A stretch of DNA of 64,000 nt from Devosia litorisediminis (GCF_018334155.1 NZ_JAGXTP010000001.1:1612001-1676000), one strand, 5' to 3'. Positions 52,305 through 62,856 are shown, counted from the stretch's first letter. Numbers and translations: made by a program. Notes: generated from the sequence alone by a model not told the origin.

Positions 52305-52832
52305 GTGTCTCAGGATATCATCGATCTGCTCAAGGTGCTCGCGGCGACGCTGGTGACCTTTGCTGCCAGCACGCTGGTGATGCTCTATGTCATCTACCTG
52401 CTGGCCCAGTACGGTGCCAACCTGCCGATGATCGGTGCGGTGCCCCTGAGTGCACCGCCCGAAATGGTGCCATTGCTGGCCCGCAACCAGATTTTGCCGA
52501 CCCTGGCGGCGGTTCATGTCACCGCAACCGGGCTGGCGCTGGTGTTGAACGCCCATACCATCGACATGGCACTGTTGATCACCGCCAAGGCGGTGACCGT
52601 GGTGGTGACCGCGCTGCTGGGGTTTGTGGTCGGTCACATGATCTATCTGCAGCTGACAGAAGGCGCCGCGATCCAACTCGGACCGCTCAGTCCGGTATTT
52701 ATCGCGCTGCTGGGTTTTCTGGTGCTGTCGTCCTGGCTCAGCGTGCCGAATCTGCGCCCGCTGGGCAATCTTCGCTTCATCGTCGCCGCCGGCATGATCC
52801 TGCTCGGACCATTGCTGCTGGTCTGGCTTTAG
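52305..52832 (+). CDS. Conserved hypothetical inner-membrane protein
   Basis: 175 residues with four to five hydrophobic segments (VLAATLVTFAASTLVMLYVI, AVTVVVTALLGFVVGHMIYL, PVFIALLGFLVLSSWL, FIVAAGMILLGPLLLVWL). GTG 52305 with AAGG 9 nt upstream is preferred to TTG 52284. Directly follows the tRNA. Function unknown. Confidence 0.65.
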   Translation: MSQDIIDLLKVLAATLVTFAASTLVMLYVIYLLAQYGANLPMIGAVPLSAPPEMVPLLARNQILPTLAAVHVTATGLALVLNAHTIDMALLITAKAVTVVVTALLGFVVGHMIYLQLTEGAAIQLGPLSPVFIALLGFLVLSSWLSVPNLRPLGNLRFIVAAGMILLGPLLLVWL

Positions 52833-52875
52833 CGAATCAAAACAGCTTCTTAGGCGAATAGGTTCGCATTCCGAA

Positions 52876-53631
52876 TCAACTGTTCAGCGTGACCACAATG
52901 GCGCCGCGCGGCGTGGCGATCACCGTGTGCTCATATTGCACGCAGGGCGCGGGTGGGTTGCTGATCAGGGTCCACTCATCATCGGCCGATTTCTGGTCAG
53001 CCAGACGGCCACCCAGCGACAGGAACGGCTCGATGGTGAACACCATCCCATCGGTCATGCGCCGACGTTCGGACTTGTCGGGCCAGGTAGCTATTTCCTC
53101 GGGCGCATCGTGCAGGCTGTCGCCCACGCCGTGACTGGCCAGATTACGGATCAGCGTATAGCCATTCTTCTTGGCAAACTTGCCGATGGCATTGCCGATA
53201 TCGCCCAGCGGCGCACCCGCTTTGACCGCCCGAATGCCGGCCCACATCGCCTTTTTGCCATCGCGGCACAGCGTGGTGAGCTGGCTGGCTTCAGGCGGGA
53301 TGATGAACGAGGCACCGGTATCTGCAAAAACGCCGTCCTTTTCCGCTGACACATCGATATTGATCAGGTCACCCGCTGCCAGCACCCGGTCGCCGGGAAT
53401 GCCATGGGCAATTTCCTCATTGACTGAAATACAAGTGGCGCCGGGGAAATTATAGGTGACCTCAGGCGCCGAACGGGCACCATGCTCGGCCAGCAAGGCG
53501 CGGCCGATCTCGTCGAGTTCCAATGTGGTCATGCCCGGACGCATGGCCTGGGCCATGGCGTCTCGGGTCAGCGCGCAAATGCGTCCGATCGCCTTGAGGC
53601 GCTCGAACTGCTCATCGGTGGATATGATCAA
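52876..53631 (-). CDS. map: Methionine aminopeptidase, type Ia
   Basis: 251 residues. Metal ligands in DLINIDVSAEKDGVFADTGASF, HGVGDSLHDAPE and VFTIEPFLS, plus QYEHTVI. Removes initiator Met. The TTG at 53631 is favoured because it gives the usual length and start (IISTDEQFERLKAIGRIC) and sits just after the pgi stop. Confidence 0.93.
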   Translation of the reverse strand: MIISTDEQFERLKAIGRICALTRDAMAQAMRPGMTTLELDEIGRALLAEHGARSAPEVTYNFPGATCISVNEEIAHGIPGDRVLAAGDLINIDVSAEKDGVFADTGASFIIPPEASQLTTLCRDGKKAMWAGIRAVKAGAPLGDIGNAIGKFAKKNGYTLIRNLASHGVGDSLHDAPEEIATWPDKSERRRMTDGMVFTIEPFLSLGGRLADQKSADDEWTLISNPPAPCVQYEHTVIATPRGAIVVTLNS

Positions 53632-53635
53632 GCCA

Positions 53636-55276
53636 TCAGCCCTTATTGGCGAGGTAGTAGGACAGCAGGCCCTGGGTGGAAGCGTCGTGCCCTTCCCCGC
53701 TCTGGCTACCCTCGACCTTTGGCAGCAAGGCCTTGGCCAACTGCTTGCCAAGCTCAACGCCCCACTGGTCATAGGAATTGACGTTCCAGATCACGCCCTG
53801 GGTGAACACCTTGTGCTCGTAGAGCGCGACGAGCGAGCCCAGGGTCTCGGGCGTCAACTGCTCATAGAACAACGTGTTGGACGGCCGGTTGCCGGGGAAC
53901 ACCTTGTGCGGGGTCAATGCCTTGATCTCGGCCTTGCCCAGCCCCTGCGCCTTGAGTTCGCCGACCACTTCATCGGCGGTCTTGCCCAGCATCAGCGCTT
54001 CGGACTGCGCCAGCACATTGGCGACCAGCTTGTCGTGGTGCGGCGGCAGGTTTTCATGCGGCCGGGCGGCAATCAGGAAATCGCAGGGAATGACGTCGGT
54101 GCCCTGATGGATCAGCTGATAGAAAGCGTGCTGACCATTGGTGCCTGGTTCGCCCCAGACGATGGGGCCGGTCGACCAGCCCACGGGCTTGCCCGCCAGC
54201 GTGACGGACTTGCCATTCGATTCCATGTCCTGCTGCTGCAGATAGGCCGCAAAGCGGCTCATGCGCTGGTCATACGGCAGCACGGCATGGGTCGAGAAAC
54301 CCCAGACACTACGATACCAGACGCCGAGCACGGCCATGATGACGGGCAGGTTTTCCTCGAGCGGGGCCGACAGGAAATGTCGGTCCATCTCATCTGCACC
54401 CTGAAGGAACTTGGCGAAGTTCTCATATCCGACGGCCAGTGCGATAGGCAGACCAATGGCTGACCACACCGAATAGCGGCCACCGACCCAGTCCCAGAAG
54501 CCGAAGATGCGGTCTTCGCGGATGCCAAACTTGGCGCATGCGGGGATATTGGTCGAGACGGCCGCAAAATGGTTCGGCACAGCTTCTTCGCCCAGCGTAT
54601 CGGCGATCCAGTCGCGTGCCGAGCCGGCATTGGTCATGGTTTCGTCGGTGGTGAAGGTCTTGGACGCGACGATGAACAGCGTCGTCTTGGGATCGAGACG
54701 CTTGAGAATGTCGTGAATATGGGCGCCATCGACATTGGAGACGTAATGGGCGCGCAGATCGGCGCGGGTATAGGGCTCGAGCGCCAGCGTCACCATGGCG
54801 GGACCGAGGTCGGAGCCGCCAATGCCGATATTGACGATATCGGTAAACTGGGCGCCGCCATGGCCGCGAATGGCGCCGCTGCGGATATCGTCGGTGTAGC
54901 TCTCAATGGCGGCCAGCACGGCGCGCACATCTGGCATGACGTCCTTGCCATCGACCGGCACGGGCTTGTCGCCCTGATAGCGCAGCGCCATGTGCATCAC
55001 GGCGCGGTCTTCGGTGATGTTGATGTGCTCGCCTTCGCACATCTGGTCACGGCGTTCCTCGACACCGGCAGCGCGCGCCAGATCGAACAGCGCAGCCATG
55101 GTGTCTTCGTCGATGCGGTTCTTGGAATAGTCGAGCAGAATGCCCGCGCCGGTAACCGAAAAGCGCTTGAAGCGGTTCGGGTCGACAGCGAACTGCACGC
55201 GCATGGGCTGCTCTTCGAGCCGCTTGCGGTGTTTGCTCAGGTTCGAAAAACTCGCCTTGCGTCCAGCTTTAGCCAT
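53636..55276 (-). CDS. pgi: Glucose-6-phosphate isomerase
   Basis: 546 residues. PGI signatures [10 protein letters not shown] and [19 protein letters not shown], and [12 protein letters not shown]. Interconverts glucose-6-P and fructose-6-P, feeding glmS chemistry nearby. Located 4 nt before map. Confidence 0.96.
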   Translation of the reverse strand: MAKAGRKASFSNLSKHRKRLEEQPMRVQFAVDPNRFKRFSVTGAGILLDYSKNRIDEDTMAALFDLARAAGVEERRDQMCEGEHINITEDRAVMHMALRYQGDKPVPVDGKDVMPDVRAVLAAIESYTDDIRSGAIRGHGGAQFTDIVNIGIGGSDLGPAMVTLALEPYTRADLRAHYVSNVDGAHIHDILKRLDPKTTLFIVASKTFTTDETMTNAGSARDWIADTLGEEAVPNHFAAVSTNIPACAKFGIREDRIFGFWDWVGGRYSVWSAIGLPIALAVGYENFAKFLQGADEMDRHFLSAPLEENLPVIMAVLGVWYRSVWGFSTHAVLPYDQRMSRFAAYLQQQDMESNGKSVTLAGKPVGWSTGPIVWGEPGTNGQHAFYQLIHQGTDVIPCDFLIAARPHENLPPHHDKLVANVLAQSEALMLGKTADEVVGELKAQGLGKAEIKALTPHKVFPGNRPSNTLFYEQLTPETLGSLVALYEHKVFTQGVIWNVNSYDQWGVELGKQLAKALLPKVEGSQSGEGHDASTQGLLSYYLANKG

Positions 55277-55298
55277 GTCGAAGAACCCTTTCAGGAAA

Positions 55299-56438
55299 TC
55301 AGAGAACCGGCAGGTCGCCCGCGGCCCAGGCCGCACGCGTCTCCGCCGCAAAATCAGTAAATCGGCCGCCTTCGATTGCACCGCGGCAGCCCTGCACGAG
55401 TTCTTGATAATAGGCCAGATTGATCTGGGAAAGGATCATCGCGCCCAAAATCTCTTCTGTCTTAACGAGATGGTGCAGATAGGCACGGCTCCAGCGGCGG
55501 CAATTGGGGTTGGGCGAGGCCTCATCGATGGGCCGGTGGTCATCCCTATGCCGGGCGTTTTTCAGATTGATGACGCCAAAGCGGCTATAGACATGGCCGT
55601 GGCGACCGGCGCGCGTGGGGTGGACGCAGTCGAACATGTCGATGCCCCGGCCAATGGCGCCCAGAATATCGTCGGGCTTGCCGACACCCATCAGATAGCG
55701 CGGGCGATCGGTCGGCAATTCGGGGGTGATCTGTTCCAGCACGCGGAACATCACATCCTGCGGTTCACCGACAGCCAGACCGCCCACGGCATAGCCGTCA
55801 AAACCGATGGATTTGAGCCCCTGGGCTGAGCGCAGGCGCAGATCGGCGTCGTCGCCGCCCTGGACAATGCCGAACAGCGCGCGGTTCTGCTGATTGTTGA
55901 AGGCGGTCTTGGAGCGGTCGGCCCAGCGCAGCGAGAGCTCCATGGCGCGCTCGATCTCCTTGCGCTCGGCAGGCAGCTTTATGCACTCATCGAGCTGCAT
56001 GATGATATCGCTGTCGAGCAGGGTCTGGATCTCGATGGAGCGCTCGGGCGTCAGTTCGTGGCTGGAGCCATCAATATGGGATTTGAAGGTCACGCCCTTT
56101 TCGGTCAGCTTGCGCAACTGCGCCAGCGACATGACCTGAAAGCCGCCGCTATCGGTCAGGATGGGGCGCTGCCAATCCATGAAATCATGCAGGCCACCCT
56201 GGCTGGCGACGCGTTCGGCGCCCGGGCGCAGCATCAGGTGATAGGTATTGCCCAGCAGGATATCGGCGCCAGTCTCGCGCACCTGCTCGGGATACATGGC
56301 CTTGACGGTGCCTGCCGTGCCCACAGGCATGAAGGCCGGCGTCTGGATATCGCCCCGTGGCGTGTCGATGCGGCCGCGCCGCGCCAGACCATCGGTGGCT
56401 GAAAGGGTAAAGGTGACTTGTTTGCTGGTCGTGCTCAT
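55299..56438 (-). CDS. tgt: tRNA-guanine transglycosylase with degenerate zinc site
   Basis: 379 residues. Active-site elements are intact: [34 protein letters not shown] and [19 protein letters not shown] with the nucleophilic Asp. The zinc-binding region, however, reads [19 protein letters not shown] and [10 protein letters not shown]. Compared with the CxCxxC...H site of E. coli and Zymomonas TGT, only one Cys (C313) remains; the others are Ser308, Asn310 and Ile339. Inserts preQ1 in tRNA anticodons; queA follows. Confidence 0.93.
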   Translation of the reverse strand: MSTTSKQVTFTLSATDGLARRGRIDTPRGDIQTPAFMPVGTAGTVKAMYPEQVRETGADILLGNTYHLMLRPGAERVASQGGLHDFMDWQRPILTDSGGFQVMSLAQLRKLTEKGVTFKSHIDGSSHELTPERSIEIQTLLDSDIIMQLDECIKLPAERKEIERAMELSLRWADRSKTAFNNQQNRALFGIVQGGDDADLRLRSAQGLKSIGFDGYAVGGLAVGEPQDVMFRVLEQITPELPTDRPRYLMGVGKPDDILGAIGRGIDMFDCVHPTRAGRHGHVYSRFGVINLKNARHRDDHRPIDEASPNPNCRRWSRAYLHHLVKTEEILGAMILSQINLAYYQELVQGCRGAIEGGRFTDFAAETRAAWAAGDLPVL

Positions 56439-56519
56439 GGCGCGGGTTCTAGCGGGTTGGCCGCGAGCACACAACTGGCGGTGTGCGGGCACCATGGAAA
56501 CGGCTGCGGCTGGTTACCG

Positions 56520-56633
56520 CTCCCCTCCCAGCCTCCCCCAATCAAGGGGGAGATGCCGCGTGGTGCCATGGACACAATCCAACCACCCCAACAAGTTCAC
56601 CTCCCGCTTGAAAGGGAAAGCCGCAGGGGTGAG
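56520..56633. repeat. Double-hairpin palindromic repeat, copy 1 (degraded right arm)
   Basis: Left arm has CTCCCCC-AATCAA-GGGGGAG (56533-56552) after CTCCCAGC; right arm 56598-56633 is a decayed inverse copy ending GCCGCAGGGGTGAG. Same architecture as 59286-59400. Confidence 0.6.
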
Positions 56634-56653
56634 TTTGGTCTAGGTGTGCGTTG

Positions 56654-57715
56654 CTACTCAGCGCGCAGCAGCAGCGAGGAGTCCCCGTACGAATAGAACC
56701 GGTAACCGTTGGCTATCGCGTGGGCATAGGCCGTCTTCATCGTCCCGAACCCGGCAAAGGCGCTGACCAGCATGAACAGGGTGGATTTGGGCAGGTGGAA
56801 ATTGGTCATCAGCACGTCGACGGCAGCGAACTTAAAGCCCGGCGTGATGAAGATGTCGGTGTCGCCGCTGAACGGCGCCAGGGTTCCTGTCGCCCGGGCT
56901 GCGCTTTCGAGCAGGCGCAGGCTGGTGGTACCCACAGCAACGACCCGGCCACCGGCGGCGCGGGCGGCATTGATGCGCGCCACCGTGTCGGCGTCGATCT
57001 CGCCCCATTCGGCATGCATGACGTGGTCGTCGGTATTGTCGGCCTTCATGGGCAGGAATGTCCCTGCCCCGACATGCAGCGTCACCCGCTCAATGGTGAC
57101 GCCCATGGCCTCGATCTTTGCCAGCAGCTCATCGGTGAAATGCAGCCCAGCCGTGGGCGCGGCAACCGCGCCGTCTTCGGTGGCGTAGACGGTCTGGTAG
57201 TCGGTCTTGTCGCGCTCTTGGAGGCCGCGCTTGAGCCCGATATAGGGCGGCAGCGGCATGGCGCCGTGTGATTTGATGGCTTCGTCGAGTGCTGCCCCGC
57301 CCAGATCGAAGGTCAGGGTGACTTCGCCGGTGTCGCCTCGCGCCGAGACCTTGGCTGTCAGCGCGTCAGCCTGGCCATTGCCCAGCTCAAGCCGGTCATC
57401 AATAGCCAGTTTCTTGGCCGGACGGGCAAACGCCTTCCAGGTATGGGCGTCGACGCGCTTGTGCAGGTTGAACGAGACATTGGCGCGATACTCGCCGCGC
57501 ACCCGGCTGCCGCGCAGTTCGGCGGGCAGCACGCGGGTGTCGTTGACCACCAGCACATCGCCCGCCTTGAGCTGGGTCAGCAGGTCGGGAATATGCAAAT
57601 CGCTGAGGCCATTGGCTGGATCGACCAGCAATAGGCGCGCGCTATCGCGGGGCTCGACTGGGTGTAGGGCGATGAGCTCTTCGGGCAGCTCGAAATCGAA
57701 GTCTGAAACTAGCAT
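56654..57715 (-). CDS. queA: S-adenosylmethionine:tRNA ribosyltransferase-isomerase QueA
   Basis: 353 residues: [59 protein letters not shown] and NFHLPKSTL. Converts preQ1-tRNA to epoxyqueuosine. Next to tgt as in many Rhizobiales. Confidence 0.96.
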   Translation of the reverse strand: MLVSDFDFELPEELIALHPVEPRDSARLLLVDPANGLSDLHIPDLLTQLKAGDVLVVNDTRVLPAELRGSRVRGEYRANVSFNLHKRVDAHTWKAFARPAKKLAIDDRLELGNGQADALTAKVSARGDTGEVTLTFDLGGAALDEAIKSHGAMPLPPYIGLKRGLQERDKTDYQTVYATEDGAVAAPTAGLHFTDELLAKIEAMGVTIERVTLHVGAGTFLPMKADNTDDHVMHAEWGEIDADTVARINAARAAGGRVVAVGTTSLRLLESAARATGTLAPFSGDTDIFITPGFKFAAVDVLMTNFHLPKSTLFMLVSAFAGFGTMKTAYAHAIANGYRFYSYGDSSLLLRAE

Positions 57716-57764
57716 GGGCCGTCCCCTAGCATGGCCGTTTGGCGGCCGAAACTCAAACCTGTGC

Positions 57765-58214
57765 TTAGAGCAGGCGGATCATCATGGCGCCCACCAGCAG
57801 CAATATCGCGCCGGTTACCCGCCCCAGTGTCAGCTCGCGCACCGCCATGCCCATGAAACCGATGCGATCCAGCGCCAAACCGCCGATCAATTGCCCGGCC
57901 ACCGAAAGCGCCATGACAGCGGCTGCGCCGATCATCGGGGTCAGCATGATGTTGGAGAACACATAGATGGCGCCGAGCACGCCACCGGCCACGAATGTCC
58001 ACGGTGCCGGTGCGGCGAAGTTGATGGCAATGCCGCTGCTGCGGCTATAGATAACCGCCAGCGTCCACAGCAGCACGGCGCCCGCCACGAAGGAAACACC
58101 TGCAGCGGCGATCGGGACGCCAAGATTGCGACCGAGTTGCGCGTTGATTGGTGCCTGGGTGGCGATGCATGCCCCCGCAACGACGCCCAAAAGCGCCCAC
58201 AGAATGGTGTCCAT
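57765..58214 (-). CDS. YdcZ/DUF606-family membrane protein
   Basis: 149 residues, about five hydrophobic segments in a DMT-like half-fold ([51 protein letters not shown]). These proteins are probable small transporters or channel halves of unknown cargo. An in-frame GTG at 58238 would add 8 residues. Confidence 0.75.
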   Translation of the reverse strand: MDTILWALLGVVAGACIATQAPINAQLGRNLGVPIAAAGVSFVAGAVLLWTLAVIYSRSSGIAINFAAPAPWTFVAGGVLGAIYVFSNIMLTPMIGAAAVMALSVAGQLIGGLALDRIGFMGMAVRELTLGRVTGAILLLVGAMMIRLL

Positions 58215-58279
58215 ACGCAAGCGAACGTCCTTCTTCACAGCTCAGCTGGGGTAGGTGCGGTCTGAAGTGAGGGCGCAGA

Positions 58280-58672
58280 TCAGTCCGCGCCGCACCGTAT
58301 GGCATGGCTGGTACTATCCAGCACCATGGTGCCCATAAGGGGCCAATCGGCATCGCCGCCCTCGTAACGCAGGCGGATACTGACCACGATGTCCTGAAAA
58401 TTGGGATCGACAAAATCGATCATGATGCCGGTGTCGTCACCAAAGGCCTGTCCGACCACAAAGGGCTTGCCGTCGCCCCGCTCGGGACCCGTGGAATAGG
58501 CCACCTCGCCCGCTTCGGCATGGGCGCCGACAATGTGCAGCACTGGCAAGCGTCCGGTGCCGATTTCGGCAAAGACGTTATCGCCCTCGCACCAGATGCC
58601 GCCGCTGGCCGCCACGGGGGCGGCCAGGGTGAGGCTGGCCACAAGGGCCAGCCATGTCGCCTTAGGCAGCAA
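58280..58672 (-). CDS. Hypothetical secreted protein, about 130 residues
   Basis: TTG at 58672 gives a plausible signal peptide (WLALVASLTLAAPVAA). Mature part SGGIWCEGDNVFAEIGTGR and CGAD at the C-terminus, so two Cys may pair. No family recognised. It overlaps the end of the upstream cyclophilin gene by about 11 nt. Confidence 0.6.
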   Translation of the reverse strand: MLPKATWLALVASLTLAAPVAASGGIWCEGDNVFAEIGTGRLPVLHIVGAHAEAGEVAYSTGPERGDGKPFVVGQAFGDDTGIMIDFVDPNFQDIVVSIRLRYEGGDADWPLMGTMVLDSTSHAIRCGAD

Positions 58673-59141
58673 TATCGGCTGCCACTTTAACCGAGACCAT
58701 CTTGTCCGGGTTGATGACGGGCTCGCCGCGCTTGATCTTGTCGACATTGTCCATGCCTTCAATGACCTGGCCCCAGACCGTGTACTGCTTGTTCAGGAAC
58801 GGGGTGTCGCCGAAGCAGATGAAGAACTGCGAGTTGGCGCTGTCCGGGCTCTGGGCACGGGCCATCGAGGCAGTGCCACGAACATGCGGCTCGGCGTTGA
58901 ATTCCTGCTTCAGATCCGGGTATTTCGAGCTGCCGGTACCACGGCCCTGCGGGCAACCGGTCTGGGCCATGAAGCCTTCGATGACGCGGTGAAACACGAT
59001 GCCATCGTAGAAGCCTTCACGCACCAGCTTCTTGATGTGCTCGACATGGTTTGGCGCCAGGTCTGGACGCATGGCGATAACGACTTCGCCCTGAGTGGTT
59101 TCGATGACGAGGGTGTTTTCGGGGTCCGCGTATTCAGCCAT
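58662..59141 (-). CDS. ppiB: Peptidyl-prolyl cis-trans isomerase, cytosolic cyclophilin
   Basis: 159 residues with no signal peptide. Cyclophilin motifs FYDGIVFHRVIEGFMAQTG, NSQFFICFGDTPFLNKQYTVW and GQVIEGMDNVDKIK. Catalyses proline isomerisation in the cytoplasm. Start ATG 59141 (MAEYADP). Confidence 0.93.
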   Translation of the reverse strand: MAEYADPENTLVIETTQGEVVIAMRPDLAPNHVEHIKKLVREGFYDGIVFHRVIEGFMAQTGCPQGRGTGSSKYPDLKQEFNAEPHVRGTASMARAQSPDSANSQFFICFGDTPFLNKQYTVWGQVIEGMDNVDKIKRGEPVINPDKMVSVKVAADIAA

Positions 59142-59285
59142 TGGTGTGCAACTTTCAGTTGGAATTTGTGGGCCGGATGTAAGGCCAAAGCGGCGCATGT
59201 GCAACCACTGCGCGCTCAAGAAACGCCGTGCTGGCCGCCACCAGAGGCAGCGGCAGTCGACGCAGCGGGGATGCCCACCGAAGTC

Positions 59286-59400
59286 ACCCCCTCCCGGCCT
59301 CCCCCACCACGGGGGAGGTGCCGATCGAGCGTGGGGCACTGTCGAGGTCTACCCACCACATGGCACGCCCCCTTGGTGGGGGAGGCCAGGCGGGGTGGAG
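59286..59400. repeat. Double-hairpin palindromic repeat, copy 2
   Basis: Left arm CCTCCCCC-ACCAC-GGGGGAGG (59298-59318) and right arm CCCCC-TTGGT-GGGGG (59368-59382) are inverted copies of one another including flanks (GGCCTCCCCC.., ..GGGGGAGGCC), about 115 bp in all. It fills the gap between two cyclophilin genes. Confidence 0.75.
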
Positions 59401-59435
59401 CCAGCAGCGCTGACGAGGCGGTGCTACTCTAGAAG

Positions 59436-59987
59436 CTACTTGTATTCGATCTTTGCAGAAACGATCTTGTCGGGGTTTTCGACCTGACCGTTCTGTGACT
59501 GCGGACCCTTTTCGAGGGCGTTGACGGCGTCCATGCCGCTGACGACCTTGCCGAACACGGTGTACTGGCCATCAAGGAAGCTGGCATCAGCAGTCACGAT
59601 GAAGAACTGCGAATTGAACGAGTTGGGATCCTGCGAGCGGGCCGCGCCGACAGCGCCGGGCTGGAAGCTTTCAGCATTGAACTCAGCATCGACGTCAGGC
59701 AGTTCCGAGCCGCCCATGCCGGTGCCGGTTGGATCGCCGGTCTGGGCCATGAAGCCATCGATCACGCGGTGAAACACGATGCCATCATAAAAGCCCTGTT
59801 CGGTCAGGGTAACGATGCGCTCGACGTGGTTTGGCGCGATCTCGGGCATCAGCTCGATATCGACGGTGCCGTCTTCGAGCGTCAGGATCATGTGGGGAGT
59901 GCCGGACTGGGCGAAAGCCGGAGCAGCAGCCAGGGCGGAGGCACCGATTACGAGGGCACCAAACAGGCGACGGGTGATTGCGGTCAT
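59436..59987 (-). CDS. Exported cyclophilin-type peptidyl-prolyl isomerase
   Basis: 183 residues with a signal peptide (LFGALVIGASALAAAPAFA) and cyclophilin core FYDGIVFHRVIDGFMAQTGD, SQFFIVTADASFLDGQYTVF. Periplasmic counterpart of the ppiB gene downstream. Overlaps coaD by 4 nt. Confidence 0.92.
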   Translation of the reverse strand: MTAITRRLFGALVIGASALAAAPAFAQSGTPHMILTLEDGTVDIELMPEIAPNHVERIVTLTEQGFYDGIVFHRVIDGFMAQTGDPTGTGMGGSELPDVDAEFNAESFQPGAVGAARSQDPNSFNSQFFIVTADASFLDGQYTVFGKVVSGMDAVNALEKGPQSQNGQVENPDKIVSAKIEYK

Positions 59988-60478
59988 TTCGAGTTCAAGG
60001 CCTTGAGAACGATTTGCGGGACGAAGGCGGAAATATCGCCGCCCATCTCAGCGATCTGACGCACCAATGTGGCCGAGATATGCCGAACGGGAGGACTTGA
60101 AGGCAGGAAGACGGTCTGCAGGTCGGGCGCCATCTGCGCGTTCATGCCCACCATCTGCATTTCATAATTATAGTCGGTGGTATCGCGCAGGCCGCGAATG
60201 ATCAGCTTTGCACCGTGTTCACGCGCCGCGTTGACCATCAGGCCGCTGAAATCGACGATCTTGAATTCGGTATCGGTGCGCTTGCCAACCGGCCCCAGCA
60301 CCTGATCGAGAATCTGCAGACGATCCTCATGCACAAAGAGCGGATTTTTCTTGCCCGGATTAATTCCGACGGCAACCACCAGCGTGTCGACCAGCTTGCA
60401 GGCACGCTCGATGACATCGAGATGGCCATTGGTCAGCGGGTCAAATGACCCCGGATAGAACCCTACCAGTCTGCTCAC
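59984..60478 (-). CDS. coaD: Phosphopantetheine adenylyltransferase
   Basis: 164 residues: GSFDPLTNGHLDVIERA (HxGH-type), LIIRGLRDTTDYNYE, and HISATLVRQIAEMGGD. Penultimate step of coenzyme A synthesis. Upstream of the exported cyclophilin. Confidence 0.95.
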   Translation of the reverse strand: MSRLVGFYPGSFDPLTNGHLDVIERACKLVDTLVVAVGINPGKKNPLFVHEDRLQILDQVLGPVGKRTDTEFKIVDFSGLMVNAAREHGAKLIIRGLRDTTDYNYEMQMVGMNAQMAPDLQTVFLPSSPPVRHISATLVRQIAEMGGDISAFVPQIVLKALNSK

Positions 60479-60588
60479 GCCCGCTCCCCCTTGTTGTTAC
60501 AGCGGTTTTGTCATGCAGGAAGAGTCATGGCAAGGCGGGTCATGGCGTGGCATTATGCGTGCAGCCCCCCTTTTGGCTGGAGCCAGCA

Positions 60589-60969
60589 ATGAGCAACGAG
60601 ACCGGTTCAGACCCGTTTGACGGCCCGCAACTGCAAGGCAAACGCTATGAGCGTGCCAATATGGCCGGATGCCATTTTGATGGCGTCGATCTGGCGGGCG
60701 CGACCTTCTATGCAGTGATGAGCGGCACCAGTTTTGTCGACACCAATCTGAGCGGCGCGCGGTTTGATGACGTCAATATGGGGGGCGCGAGCCTGACCAA
60801 TGTCAATCTCTCCGGCTGCAGCGTTACTGATGCCAATCTGTCCGGGGTGACCATCAGCGACGCCAATCTTACCGGCGCCAGCATCGAGGCAGCCAACCTG
60901 ACCGAGATGCGGATCAACGGCGTGCTGGTGAGTGATCTTTTCGCCGCCTATGAGGCAGTGCAGTCCTGA
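60589..60969 (+). CDS. Pentapeptide repeat protein
   Basis: 126 residues, nearly all A(D/N)LxX pentapeptides (NMAGCHFDGVDLAGATF, TNLSGARFDDVNMGGAS ...), which fold as a right-handed quadrilateral beta-helix. TGGAG lies before the ATG at 60589. Role unknown; some relatives protect DNA gyrase, and gyrA is 2 kb away, but no link is shown. Confidence 0.85.
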   Translation: MSNETGSDPFDGPQLQGKRYERANMAGCHFDGVDLAGATFYAVMSGTSFVDTNLSGARFDDVNMGGASLTNVNLSGCSVTDANLSGVTISDANLTGASIEAANLTEMRINGVLVSDLFAAYEAVQS

Positions 60970-60987
60970 GAGGTCAGGCTGGACGCA

Positions 60988-62214
60988 TCAACTCTGCGCA
61001 GGCCGACGATTGGCGATCAACGTTGCGCCTCCCAACAGGATCAACAAGACACCGCCGGTAAAAAATGCCGAAGGCGTGCCCCAGCGTGTGGCGATGGCAC
61101 TGCCGATCAGCGGGGCTGACAGCATGGTGGTGACAATCACCGCCTCCCCGCTGGCAAAGACACGGGCGATGCGGTCAGGCGGCGCTTCGGCCTGAACGAT
61201 AGTGCGATAGGGCACCAGCATGAACGCTGTTGCGCCGCCCATGAAGCCCAGCGCCAGCAGGAAAGCGGGCAGTTGGATGGCCAGTCCAAGCATGGCGGTG
61301 ATGGCGATTATGCCCGTCGCCAGCCCGGAGGTCACCGCCGCCAATGACATCGAACGCATGGGGTGGTTGCCTGCAATGCGACCGGCCAGCAAGGCGCCGA
61401 GCAGTCCGCCCAGACCCGAGGCGGAGATCGACAGGCCAAAGGCCGTCGCGTCAAAGCCAAAGCCCTCGGCCAGCAGTGCGATCAGCGCGTCATAGAGAAA
61501 GAACGAGAAGTAGGCGCTGGCCGAGAAGATCAGCGCGATGCGCAGGCGACGGCTGCGTCTGAATTCGGCGAATCCGGCCATGGACCGCATGGCAAATGTC
61601 TGGGTTGTGCTGCTTGTGGCTACGCGCTCGGGTACGGACACGCCCAGAATGATGATCGCCGCAAACAACGACAGCGCGCCGTTGAACAGGAACACGCTCT
61701 GCGCTGGCCAGAAAGCCAGCAAGGCGCCGCCAATGGCCGGGCCGGCAATCTTGGAGGTCTGGTTGATGGCCTGATGCAGACCCTGGGCGTGGCCCAGCAA
61801 CTCGGTGGGCGTGGTCGCCTGAATGGTGGCCTGACGGGCCGGCGTAAAGGCGCTGTCGATGCAGCCCCGCACAAACACCAGCCCGAGCAACACCCAGGTG
61901 TCGCCGGTAAAGGCAAAGGCGAAGGTGGCCAGCGCGCGCCCCAGATTGGTGGCAAACAGCACGCCGCGCAGGGGCGCACGGTCGACCAGCACCGCCAGCA
62001 AGGGCCCGACAATGACATAGGGCAGGCTCAGGGCCAGGGCAAACACGGCCAGCATGACGGGCCCCTGCCCCCAGCCATAAACCAGCAGCGCCACTACGGC
62101 GGCATAGTCCAGCCAGTCGGAGAAATCGGCGGGCACGCAGGCCAGCGCCAAGCGCCGCGGCATTTTCAGGCGCAGCAGCGACCGGTAACCGGCACTCGAC
62201 GGTTTCTCAGGCAC
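60988..62214 (-). CDS. MFS transporter
   Basis: 408 residues, 12 membrane segments. The motif A-like region is weak (LLAVLVDRAPLRGVLF); FTPARQATIQATTP and NQTSKIAGPAIGGALLAF match EntS-like exporters. Probable drug or siderophore-type efflux; cargo unknown. GTG start at 62214, weak ribosome site. Confidence 0.82.
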   Translation of the reverse strand: MPEKPSSAGYRSLLRLKMPRRLALACVPADFSDWLDYAAVVALLVYGWGQGPVMLAVFALALSLPYVIVGPLLAVLVDRAPLRGVLFATNLGRALATFAFAFTGDTWVLLGLVFVRGCIDSAFTPARQATIQATTPTELLGHAQGLHQAINQTSKIAGPAIGGALLAFWPAQSVFLFNGALSLFAAIIILGVSVPERVATSSTTQTFAMRSMAGFAEFRRSRRLRIALIFSASAYFSFFLYDALIALLAEGFGFDATAFGLSISASGLGGLLGALLAGRIAGNHPMRSMSLAAVTSGLATGIIAITAMLGLAIQLPAFLLALGFMGGATAFMLVPYRTIVQAEAPPDRIARVFASGEAVIVTTMLSAPLIGSAIATRWGTPSAFFTGGVLLILLGGATLIANRRPAQS

Positions 62215-62385
62215 ACTCAGTACTTTGCATTGGAATTCCCCCCTGCTGCGAACAAGCCATTGGGTGCGTGATTTGGCAAGGCAACGCGGTTACGGAGATG
62301 GGTGGCATTTTAGCGGGTTTGGGTACGCATTACACATGCACAGGGCCTAAAAGCAGCGCCAGTGGACAGCCATCGGGGGACGCGG

Positions 62386-62850
62386 ATGGGCTCATATCTG
62401 GACGGAATGCTGCGCTATTTCGAGTTCTGGGGCCGCAGTAGCCGCGCACAATATTTTCTGTTCTTCCTGTTTCAGCTGCTGCTGGTCTGTGCCGGCATGG
62501 CCATCGACTACAAGATGCACGGCGGCTTTGGCCGTAGCCTGACGCAGATGCCCTACACGTTGTTCATGGTGCTGATCCATATCCTGCCCGCCGTCACGGT
62601 CCAGGTGCGGCGCCTGCACGATATCGGCAAATCGGGCGCGTGGTTTCTGCTCAGCTTTGTGCCGCTGGGCTCGCTGGTGCTGCTGTACTGGGCCTTCCAG
62701 CCCTCTGATGGCCAGCAGGATTATGCCGAGAACAACGCTGCCCGGCCCCGGCAGCGCACCCGCTCGACCATTCCCGCCGGCGTGCGGATGGGTAATAGCG
62801 GTCGGCTCTCCAATGGCGGTCCGGACCTGAACGAAGGCCGCTTCATCTGA
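62386..62850 (+). CDS. DUF805 family membrane protein
   Basis: 154 residues. DUF805 pattern RYFEFWGRSSRAQYFLFFLF and RRLHDIGKSGAWFLLSFVPL, followed by a hydrophilic tail. Three to four membrane segments. The ATG at 62386 has GGGGGA upstream. Unknown function. Confidence 0.85.
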   Translation: MGSYLDGMLRYFEFWGRSSRAQYFLFFLFQLLLVCAGMAIDYKMHGGFGRSLTQMPYTLFMVLIHILPAVTVQVRRLHDIGKSGAWFLLSFVPLGSLVLLYWAFQPSDGQQDYAENNAARPRQRTRSTIPAGVRMGNSGRLSNGGPDLNEGRFI

Positions 62851-62856
62851 CATGAC

